The translations under genes were made by a program, and so were the position numbers. From positions 6,566 through 18,387 of the forward strand of contig MFBN01000002.1 of NCBI GenBank assembly GCA_001776425.1: a stretch of 11,822 nt of DNA, in the 5' to 3' direction. Below are positions 6,904 through 11,822 of this stretch, piece after piece; positions within the stretch are counted from its first letter, which is position 1, and every line of letters starts with the position of its first letter. This DNA is from Candidatus Curtissbacteria bacterium RIFCSPLOWO2_01_FULL_37_9 (GTDB lineage Bacteria > Patescibacteriota > Microgenomatia > Curtissbacterales > GWA2-41-24). The notes under the pieces were generated by a model. That model saw only the letters and a list, made by a program, of their open reading frames with translations. It had not been told where the DNA came from and made no database searches.

Positions 6904-7979
6904 CTTCCTCATCTGCCCAATTTGAAGACATAAAACTTCTTGAGGAAAAACTCAAAAGAGGGAATCTTCCGCAGGAATTATACAACAAGGCAAATGCCGC
7001 AATCGAAAGATTGGTCAGGCTTACCAATAGTTCAGCATATTCCCAGGAATATGATCAGGTATCCAGATTTTTGGACTGGAGAACTTCTCTTCCCTGGAAT
7101 AAGCGCAGTTTGGACATCTTATCTTTAGAAAACGCCAAAAAAACGCTTGATACTAATCACTATGGCCTTGAATATATCAAAGAAAGGGTTTTGGAGTATA
7201 TTTCCGTAATAATTTTGAAAAGCAATGAAAATACCTCAAAAACTGAAAAAATACCGCAACAATTAGGACAGAAGGCACCGGCTCTTCTTCTGGTTGGGCT
7301 TGTCGGAACCGGTAAAACCACTATGGCTTACTCGATTGCCCAAGCTCTTGGCCGTAAATTTGGCAGAATTCCGATGGGTGGTATGGGTGATGCTCTACAA
7401 TTAAGGGGAAGATCAAAAGCTTATCCGGATGCTGAGCCCGGGCAAATAATGAAAGTATTAAGAAGAGTGGAAACCGCAAATCCGGTTATTCTGCTGGATG
7501 AGATTGATCGGGTAACAGATAATGCAAAAGCGGACATTATGGGAGTATTGGTAGAACTTCTGGATCCTGAACAGAATAGTAGATTCTTAGATCATTATAT
7601 CGATTTCCCTTTCGATCTCTCCGAAGTTTTTTTTATCGCGACTGCCAATAACACCGCAGGTATTGCAACTGCTGTTTTGGACAGGCTTGAATTTATCGAA
7701 ATGCCGTCTTATTCCGACGAGCAAAAAATCATCATTGCCAAAAACTATTTACTTCCCAGAGCAATAGCGGCAACCGGTTTATCAAATGAAGATTTGGAAT
7801 TCGAAGGTGAAATTTGGCAGCAAATAGTCAGACCTTTAGGTTTTGACGCGGGCATGAGGACTTTAGATAGAACAATTAATGGAATTTGCCGAAAAGTAGC
7901 AAAATTAAAAGTAGCGGGCAATTTTAACAAGATTACTTTGACGGAAGATAATATGAAAAAATACATCCCCGTCTGGTAA
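6900..7979 (+). CDS. Lon-family AAA+ ATPase without the peptidase and N-terminal substrate domains
   Basis: 359 residues. Residues 1-80 match the helical region just before the Lon ATPase core, including YDQVSRFLDWRTSLPW. Then come HYGLEYIKERVLEY, Walker A GLVGTGKTT (133-141; Lon normally GPPGVGKTS), a pore-loop region with Tyr175, Walker B ILLDEID (197-203), ELLDPEQNSRFLDHY, sensor 1 at Asn250, arginine finger Arg262 in LDRLEFIEMP, and sensor 2 Arg320 in AGMRTLDR. All ATPase residues look intact. The protein stops where the Ser/Lys S16 peptidase should begin, and the 132 bp downstream hold no remnant of it; the LAN domain is also missing. It should therefore remodel or unfold proteins with ATP rather than digest them. 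The overlap with the upstream membrane-protein gene suggests a shared function. True full-length lon may exist elsewhere in the genome. Confidence 0.85.
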   Translation: MTSSSAQFEDIKLLEEKLKRGNLPQELYNKANAAIERLVRLTNSSAYSQEYDQVSRFLDWRTSLPWNKRSLDILSLENAKKTLDTNHYGLEYIKERVLEYISVIILKSNENTSKTEKIPQQLGQKAPALLLVGLVGTGKTTMAYSIAQALGRKFGRIPMGGMGDALQLRGRSKAYPDAEPGQIMKVLRRVETANPVILLDEIDRVTDNAKADIMGVLVELLDPEQNSRFLDHYIDFPFDLSEVFFIATANNTAGIATAVLDRLEFIEMPSYSDEQKIIIAKNYLLPRAIAATGLSNEDLEFEGEIWQQIVRPLGFDAGMRTLDRTINGICRKVAKLKVAGNFNKITLTEDNMKKYIPVW

Positions 7980-8019
7980 CACCAAGTTACGCATTATTAG
8001 GTATTATGAAGGACCTATA

Positions 8020-8054
8020 GCAATTAGTATTTTTTTGGTGTAAAATCTAATTGC
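8020..8054 (+). promoter_or_regulatory. 35-nt hairpin upstream of ftsK
   Basis: GCAATTAG (8020-8027) and CTAATTGC (8047-8054) are perfect inverted repeats. Inside them ATTTT (8029-8033) pairs with AAAAT (8042-8046) after a single bulged T, leaving loop TTTGGTGT, for about 13 pairs. The T run lies in the loop, so this is not a standard terminator. A -10-like TAAAAT (8041-8046) is embedded in the right arm but has no convincing -35. It may end the upstream operon, act as an operator, or structure the ftsK leader. Confidence 0.45.
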
Positions 8055-8069
8055 ACGAATTATTATTAT

Positions 8070-8084
8070 TTGATTCAAAATCAA
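8070..8084 (+). repeat. Short inverted repeat in the ftsK leader
   Basis: TTGATT (8070-8075), loop CAA, AATCAA (8079-8084) form a 6-bp stem 27 nt before the ftsK ATG. The bases just after it, CAATTGC, resemble the right arm of the hairpin at 8020-8054, so the left arm could pair alternatively with either copy. The role is unknown. Confidence 0.3.
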
Positions 8085-8111
8085 TTGCGGATTTTATAGG
8101 AATTCACAAAG

Positions 8112-10193
8112 ATGAGAAGATACAGAAGATCGAAAATCGGACCTCCTCTTAACCTGGAAAAGAAAACTATTAAGACTATAATCGGATTTGCCGTACTGGC
8201 ATTTTCCACACTTCTTTTATTATCATTTTTCAGCCAGGCAGGAGCTTTGCTTTCCCTTAAGGATTATTTTTACGGTCTTTTCGGCGCCGGTATTATAATT
8301 CTGCCGTTTTTCGGGGTAATTATCAGTCTTGTTCTTTTTTCGATAAAATCACGATTTGCCCAGTTAAATGTAATTTTTGGCAGCATAGGCGCATTACTTA
8401 GTGCCATAGGTTTGGTTGCTATTGTTTCTGAACAGCTTGGGGGCATTTTGGGTGTTTCTCTTTGGACAGTTGTAAAATCCGTATTTACTGCCCTCGGCGC
8501 TTTTTTTATTTTGCTGTTTACGTTTTTGGTTTCTTTAGTAATTGCTCTAAATGCCAGCTTTGAGCAGGCTTTGGCAACATTGGCAAAAGTTCATAAATTA
8601 TTTAATCTTTTTAAGAAATTGAAGCAGAAGATTTTCGGTTCAGCTAAGCCAAGATATCAGAATCGTGAGGTTATTGACCAAGCCGTAAGCGTCAAACCGC
8701 GAGAGAAAATCTCACAGGAGGAATTGGCTCCATCAATAGTTGTAAACAACCCTCAAGATGGTCAAATTTGGGAATATCCGCCACTGACACTTCTTTCGGA
8801 AACCCGTGCAGGTTCCGCAAATCGCGGTAATCCAAAACAAAATGCTTCTATTATTGAAAAGACTTTGGAAAGTTTTGGAATTGTGGCTAAAGTGGTAGAA
8901 GTTAACTATGGTCCGACAGTTACCCAATATGCGCTGGAAATACCAAGGGGGATCAAGCTTTCTAAAATCATTGGATTGCATAATGACCTTGCTTTGGCAT
9001 TAGCAACAACTACAGGTAATGTAAGAATCGAAGCCCCTATTCCCGGTAAATCATTAGTCGGGATAGAAATCCCAAATATCTCACCGGAATTTGTGTCTTT
9101 GAAAAACATACTTTCCAATGATGCTTTGAGAAAAGCCAAATCAAAACTGGAAGTAGGATTGGGACTTGATGTTTCCGGTAATATCGTGATTGCTGATATT
9201 GGTAAAATGCCCCATGTATTGATAGCCGGTACAACCGGCTCCGGAAAATCCGTACTTTTGAACTCATTGATTGCGACGATTTTATTCAGAGCCAGCCCTC
9301 AAGAAGTAAAACTTATTCTTGCCGATCCCAAGCGTGTCGAGTTAACGGAATACAAGGATGTTCCTCATCTTCTAACTCCGGTTATTGTCGAACCGGACAA
9401 GATCTTATCCAGTATGAAATGGGCTATGTCAGAAATGGACAGACGTTATAGACTCTTTCATGATGCACAGGTTAAAAACATTGCTGGCTATAATGAATTC
9501 TCCGGATTTCAAGCACTTCCCTATATATTAATAATAATCGATGAATTGCATAGTCTGATGGAATTTGCACCGGTTGAAGTTGAAGATGCGATTTGCCGAA
9601 TTGCAGCTATGGCCAGAGCAACAGGTATTCATTTGGTTGTAGCAACCCAACGGCTGTCTGTTGATGTAATAACAGGCTTAATTAAAGCAAATATACCCTG
9701 CCGAATCGCATTTAATGTTTCTTCGATGATAGATTCCAGAGTAATTATAGATCAGCCTGGTGCGGATAAACTATTGGGAAGGGGAGACATGCTTTATGTG
9801 CCGCCGGATTCTTCTAAATCTATGCGTATTCAAGGAGTATTTGTTTCGGAAACAGAAGTTAGGAATCTCATCGGTTTTCTTAAAAGAACCGGTGTTGAAC
9901 CGGAATACACAGAAGAAGTTGTCAAAATGCCTATTGGCAAATTATCTGCATTGGAGGGTGGTTCTATGGACGAGTTATTTGAAGACGCAGTCCGCACGAT
10001 ATGCCAATATGACAGGGCATCAGCATCATTGCTCCAGAGAAGATTAAGAATTGGTTATGCCAGAGCAGCCAGACTCATAGACGAGCTGGAAATAGCGGGT
10101 ATTGTTGGTCCGGGAGAAGGATCAAAGCCAAGAGACGTATTAGTAAAAAACGCTGAGGAGTACTTTCAGGTTCAGTCCCAAAACTCTGGTTAA
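8112..10193 (+). CDS. ftsK: DNA translocase FtsK/SpoIIIE
   Basis: 693 residues. FtsK pumps chromosomal DNA at the division septum and helps dimer resolution. Four hydrophobic helices (about 22-42, 54-76, 84-106 and 118-146) anchor the N-terminus, followed by a short linker (about 150-250) instead of the very long one of E. coli. The motor has Walker A GTTGSGKS (373-380), Walker B IIIDE (D477, E478), and the family stretches ARATGIHLVVATQRLSVDVI and KANIPCRIAF, then DSRVIIDQPGADKLLGRGDM. ATQRLS has Leu where most FtsK proteins have Pro. The C-terminal gamma winged helix (about 619-682; LLQRRLRIGYARAARLIDEL) should bind polar orientation sequences. The ATG at 8112 is supported by an AGGA 10 nt upstream, one of the few Shine-Dalgarno-like sites here. 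A RodZ-like gene follows 5 bp later. Confidence 0.97.
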   Translation: MRRYRRSKIGPPLNLEKKTIKTIIGFAVLAFSTLLLLSFFSQAGALLSLKDYFYGLFGAGIIILPFFGVIISLVLFSIKSRFAQLNVIFGSIGALLSAIGLVAIVSEQLGGILGVSLWTVVKSVFTALGAFFILLFTFLVSLVIALNASFEQALATLAKVHKLFNLFKKLKQKIFGSAKPRYQNREVIDQAVSVKPREKISQEELAPSIVVNNPQDGQIWEYPPLTLLSETRAGSANRGNPKQNASIIEKTLESFGIVAKVVEVNYGPTVTQYALEIPRGIKLSKIIGLHNDLALALATTTGNVRIEAPIPGKSLVGIEIPNISPEFVSLKNILSNDALRKAKSKLEVGLGLDVSGNIVIADIGKMPHVLIAGTTGSGKSVLLNSLIATILFRASPQEVKLILADPKRVELTEYKDVPHLLTPVIVEPDKILSSMKWAMSEMDRRYRLFHDAQVKNIAGYNEFSGFQALPYILIIIDELHSLMEFAPVEVEDAICRIAAMARATGIHLVVATQRLSVDVITGLIKANIPCRIAFNVSSMIDSRVIIDQPGADKLLGRGDMLYVPPDSSKSMRIQGVFVSETEVRNLIGFLKRTGVEPEYTEEVVKMPIGKLSALEGGSMDELFEDAVRTICQYDRASASLLQRRLRIGYARAARLIDELEIAGIVGPGEGSKPRDVLVKNAEEYFQVQSQNSG

Positions 10194-10198
10194 AATTT

Positions 10199-10825
10199 AT
10201 GCAGACAGTTGGTGAGCTTTTCAAAAAGCAAAGAAATGCTAAAAGCATTTCTATTCATAAAGCATCCCGGGATTTACTTATTAAAGAACGCAATTTGGAA
10301 CAAATTGAAGATGGAGATTGGGAAAATTTACCAGAACCGCCCTTTACGAAAGGATTTATTAAAAATTATGCAAATTATTTGGGGTTAGACGCAGACCGTA
10401 TACTAGCTACGTATCGCAGGGAATATGATGAAGCCAGATATCCTCATAAGAAATTACCGATCGAAGCGAAAAAACGTTTAATGTTAACACCCAATAAGAT
10501 GGCGGGTTTAGGTTTTATTTTATTGGGAATTGCTTTTATTTCTTATTTAATTTTTCATTATTTATCTATTCGATCTGCTCCCAAATTGGAGGTCTTAACA
10601 CCGGCAGATGATTTAACAACTCATATAGAAATTATTCAAGTTAGGGGAGTAACCGAAATTTCAGCGACAGTTGCAATAGACGGAGAATTTGTGCCGGTTG
10701 ATCAAGAGGGCAATTTTTTTTATCAAATTCACCTTAAAGAAGGGAGAAACGTAATAGAAATAATTTCATCTAAAAGGTTATCTCCAAAATCAAAAGTAAC
10801 CAAAGTAGTCAGACTTAGCCGTTGA
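10199..10825 (+). CDS. rodZ: RodZ-like membrane protein: cytoplasmic HTH, one TM helix, Ig-like external domain
   Basis: 208 residues. The N-terminus is a RodZ-type helix-turn-helix (HTH_25; about 1-75) with TVGELFKKQRNAKSISI, IKERNLEQIEDGDWENLPEPP, then TKGFIKNYANYLGLD. A basic juxtamembrane stretch leads to one membrane helix (about 101-121). The C-terminal part (about 127-208) looks like an Ig-like fold of the glucodextranase-B type: P.L.VLTPAD, VRGVTEISATVAIDG, then a hairpin EGNFFYQIHLKEGRNVIEI. In rod-shaped bacteria RodZ links MreB filaments to the cell-wall machinery; here it is likely a cell-shape or division scaffold. It lies 5 bp after ftsK, so cotranscription is probable. There is no Shine-Dalgarno sequence. 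Its TGA stop (10823-10825) is embedded in the -35 of the next promoter. The rodZ name is by domain architecture, not full-length similarity. Confidence 0.8.
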   Translation: MQTVGELFKKQRNAKSISIHKASRDLLIKERNLEQIEDGDWENLPEPPFTKGFIKNYANYLGLDADRILATYRREYDEARYPHKKLPIEAKKRLMLTPNKMAGLGFILLGIAFISYLIFHYLSIRSAPKLEVLTPADDLTTHIEIIQVRGVTEISATVAIDGEFVPVDQEGNFFYQIHLKEGRNVIEIISSKRLSPKSKVTKVVRLSR

Positions 10826-10850
10826 CAAATATAAAGTATTGAAGTATACA
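10822..10850 (+). promoter_or_regulatory. Promoter for the ytxG/ytxH-like pair, overlapping the rodZ stop (TTGACA-N17-TATACA)
   Basis: A perfect -35 TTGACA (10822-10827) contains the TGA stop codon of the upstream gene. After exactly 17 bp comes TATACA (10845-10850, 4/6 match to the -10). Initiation near 10857 would give a leader of about 64 nt before the ATG at 10921, carrying the hairpin at 10869-10905. Confidence 0.65.
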
Positions 10851-10868
10851 AAACTAATCAAAGTCGAA

Positions 10869-10905
10869 AGCCAAAGTCCATGGTTTAATATTCAAAACTT
10901 TGGCT
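10869..10905 (+). promoter_or_regulatory. 9-bp perfect inverted repeat in the leader of the ytxG-like gene
   Basis: AGCCAAAGT (10869-10877) and ACTTTGGCT (10897-10905) are perfectly complementary across a 19-nt loop. The hairpin would lie about 12 nt from the predicted transcript start and 15 nt before the ATG at 10921. The in-frame TTG at 10900 lies inside its right arm, which argues against that codon as the start. It could be an mRNA structure or an operator for a dimeric regulator. Confidence 0.5.
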
Positions 10906-10920
10906 AAATTAAATCTGCCT

Positions 10921-11193
10921 ATGGACACAACACAAATTGTTCTTCTGGCTGTTATTATTGTATTAACAATTTTTCTGGTTGTTTTAGGTTTTCAGGTTTT
11001 TTTTGTTCTTCGGGATTTAAGGTTTACCTTAAAAAGGATGAATCGTCTTTTTAATGATGCTAACGAATTAGTCACCGAAGTCAAAAAGCCTATTGAAAAA
11101 GCCGGTAATTTTTTCACGGCCCTAACCGCAGGAGCCGGACTTGTTCAATTGTTAAAAAAAGGGAAGAAAAATGAGCGATCAACCCAAAAATAA
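10921..11193 (+). CDS. Small membrane protein, DUF948/YtxG-like
   Basis: 90 residues from the ATG at 10921. An in-frame TTG at 10900 would add seven residues but is buried in a hairpin, so ATG is preferred. An N-terminal membrane helix (about 5-29, mostly V, I, L and F) is followed by a short amphipathic region, VLRDLRFTLKRMNRLF, then NELVTEVKKPIEKAGNFF, and a basic tail KKGKKNERSTQK. This single-helix plus amphipathic pattern resembles DUF948 proteins such as Bacillus YtxG. The match is by shape rather than a firm signature, but the YtxH-like gene overlapping its 3' end by 23 bp matches the Bacillus ytxG-ytxH arrangement. The role is unknown; in Bacillus the pair belongs to stress-induced genes. 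It is driven by the promoter at 10822-10850. Confidence 0.7.
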   Translation: MDTTQIVLLAVIIVLTIFLVVLGFQVFFVLRDLRFTLKRMNRLFNDANELVTEVKKPIEKAGNFFTALTAGAGLVQLLKKGKKNERSTQK

Positions 11194-11518
11194 TAGTTTT
11201 TCAACCTTGATAATTGGTATTGTTTTAGGCGCTGCTGTTACTTATCTTCTGACCAATAAAAACGGGCAAAAAGTAAAAGACCGTTTAATCAAAGAAGGCG
11301 AAGCTCTTCTGGCACAATTAGGAGAAGGCCTGGAAGAAGCAGAAGAAAAGATTGAAGCGAACGCAGAAGAGATAGAAGAAGGGATCGCCCATGGTCTGGA
11401 AAAAACTAAAGATAAACTTAGTGATGCGGCAGATCAATTACCTAAACACATAACCGATATTCAAAAAAAAGGCCGCCGCTTTTTCTTCCGGAAAGGTCAT
11501 AACGCCCGGGAAAGTTAG
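11171..11518 (+). CDS. YtxH-like small membrane protein with a long acidic helix
   Basis: 115 residues. After a polar start, one membrane helix (about 10-27; FSTLIIGIVLGAAVTYLLT) is followed by NKNGQKVKDRL, matching the YtxH pattern of a glycine-rich helix then a P/N-x-x-G-x-x-x-R/K segment. Residues about 35-90 form a highly charged, Glu- and Ala-rich amphipathic helix or coiled coil with motifs such as EEAEEKIEANAEEIEEG. The end is basic, KKGRRFFFRKG. The ATG at 11171 overlaps the previous gene by 23 bp and has a GGGAAG Shine-Dalgarno-like site about 5 nt upstream, so the two genes are coupled. Function is unknown; YtxH proteins are often general-stress or envelope-associated. Confidence 0.75.
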   Translation: MSDQPKNNSFSTLIIGIVLGAAVTYLLTNKNGQKVKDRLIKEGEALLAQLGEGLEEAEEKIEANAEEIEEGIAHGLEKTKDKLSDAADQLPKHITDIQKKGRRFFFRKGHNARES

Positions 11519-11549
11519 ACTTACCGCCACCACGCCTCCGAGTCGTAAC

Positions 11550-11579
11550 TTGACAAATAACCCATAGTTACTATATAAT
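11550..11579 (+). promoter_or_regulatory. Consensus sigma70-type promoter (TTGACA-N18-TATAAT)
   Basis: Both hexamers match the consensus exactly: TTGACA (11550-11555) and TATAAT (11574-11579), with an 18-bp spacer. Transcription should start at about 11585-11587, directly against the ATG at 11588, predicting a leaderless mRNA. It is the strongest promoter in the window by sequence. Confidence 0.82.
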
Positions 11580-11587
11580 CCGCTGCA

Positions 11588-11822
11588 ATGATTGAACAGG
11601 GCATATTGAAATCTCTGAAAGGTATTAAACCTGGGTCCACCCAGGAAACATGGGCAAAAGCCTTAAAAGCCGTCCTAGATGCCGGCAAGGCTGACGGCTT
11701 TAAGGATGCTCCGCTTTCAGCCGCTTCGGTAGAGTCCATTCAACCTCCTGTTACGGAAAGGCCGGATAGAAAAGAAATCAAAGTCCGTTTGCAACAAATA
11801 GCCGCCGAATTCGCAAAACAAC
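11588..11822 (+). CDS. Unrecognised protein, N-terminal 78 residues (3' truncated by window edge)
   Basis: The frame opens at the ATG 8 nt after a consensus -10 and stays open to the right edge. The visible sequence starts MIEQGILKSLKGIKPGSTQ, continues with an Ala/Lys-rich amphipathic segment (ETWAKALKAVLDAGKADGF), a Ser/Pro/Glu linker (about 44-60) and the beginning of a charged helix (KEIKVRLQQIAAEFAKQ). I recognise no family. There is no signal peptide or membrane segment in the visible part, so it is probably cytoplasmic, perhaps with a coiled coil further on. It looks more GC-rich than the genes to its left, though I have not counted. No Shine-Dalgarno sequence is present. A structured RNA in place of a protein is possible given the two inverted repeats inside it, but 78 open codons with protein-like composition favour a gene. 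Confidence 0.6.
   Translation, partial: MIEQGILKSLKGIKPGSTQETWAKALKAVLDAGKADGFKDAPLSAASVESIQPPVTERPDRKEIKVRLQQIAAEFAKQ
11630..11645 (+). repeat. GC-rich hairpin early in the edge gene
   Basis: CCTGGG (11630-11635), loop TCCA, CCCAGG (11640-11645) is a perfect 6-bp GC-rich stem about 42 nt downstream of the predicted start of transcription. It lies within the reading frame of the partial gene at 11588. Confidence 0.5.
11661..11705 (+). repeat. 13-bp inverted repeat with one bulge inside the edge gene
   Basis: CCTTAAAAGCCGTC (11661-11674) pairs with GACGGCTTTAAGG (11693-11705), with one extra A on the left arm and an 18-nt loop. The loop itself contains GCC/GGC, which can pair (11681-11683 with 11689-11691). 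Such a long stem within coding sequence is unusual and may be a regulatory mRNA structure or a sign that the transcript has an RNA-level role. Confidence 0.55.

Noticed and set aside
8018..8046. TAAAAT upstream of ftsK as a -10 element
   Set aside because: The best -35 at proper spacing matches only 3/6 and the hexamer is part of a hairpin arm; not listed as a promoter.
10900..10920. TTG at 10900 as the start of the ytxG-like gene
   Set aside because: It lies inside the right arm of a perfect inverted repeat, and the ATG at 10921 starts directly before the membrane helix.
11514..11549. GTTAGACT with AGTC-G-TAAC as a terminator after the ytxH-like gene
   Set aside because: It has a bulge, a 19-nt loop and no U tract, and is too weak to call, although some terminator would be expected here.
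11521..11739. A 72-codon minus-strand frame opposite the edge gene
   Set aside because: The + strand frame has a consensus promoter and protein-like composition; the minus frame is probably its shadow.

Overview
The window looks like a chromosomal housekeeping stretch from a small-genome, AT-rich bacterium, most likely a member of the Candidate Phyla Radiation/Patescibacteria (my best guess is a Microgenomates-like lineage). The evidence is indirect: a very short IF-2, reduced or degenerate versions of normally conserved proteins, tightly packed genes all on the + strand, few Shine-Dalgarno sequences, and small membrane proteins of unknown role. TGA is used only as a stop, so genetic code 11 fits.

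Left part (1-5835): the transcription/translation/RNA-decay cluster. It holds the 3' end of nusA, a minimal infB, a degenerate DHH-family gene where many bacteria carry nrnA, then rpsO and pnp. The rbfA, truB and ribF genes often found between infB and rpsO are absent. rpsO has a near-consensus sigma70-type promoter that would give an almost leaderless mRNA. pnp has its own promoter and a long imperfect hairpin leader, much like the RNase III-processed pnp leader of Escherichia coli.

Middle part (5851-7979): a single-pass membrane protein of unknown function overlaps, by an ATGA junction, a protein made of only the helical and AAA+ parts of Lon protease. The N-terminal substrate domain and the Ser/Lys peptidase domain are both missing, so it should be an ATPase/unfoldase or remodeller rather than a protease.

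Right part (8020-11518): a 35-nt hairpin precedes ftsK (DNA translocase with a gamma domain). A RodZ-like protein (cytoplasmic HTH, one membrane helix, Ig-like external domain) follows 5 bp later, and together they suggest a cell-division/cell-shape operon. A new promoter overlapping the rodZ stop codon drives two small membrane proteins that resemble the ytxG (DUF948-like) and ytxH pair of Bacillus.

At the right edge a consensus promoter (TTGACA-N18-TATAAT) sits directly in front of a partial unrecognised gene. Its transcript should be essentially leaderless, and its first 120 nt contain two strong inverted repeats. The best candidates for new biology are the pnp leader, the protease-less Lon with its coupled membrane partner, the dead DHH protein, and the leaderless strong-promoter genes. 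No tRNA, rRNA, CRISPR array, transposon or attachment site was seen, and no intergenic gap exceeds 200 bp.
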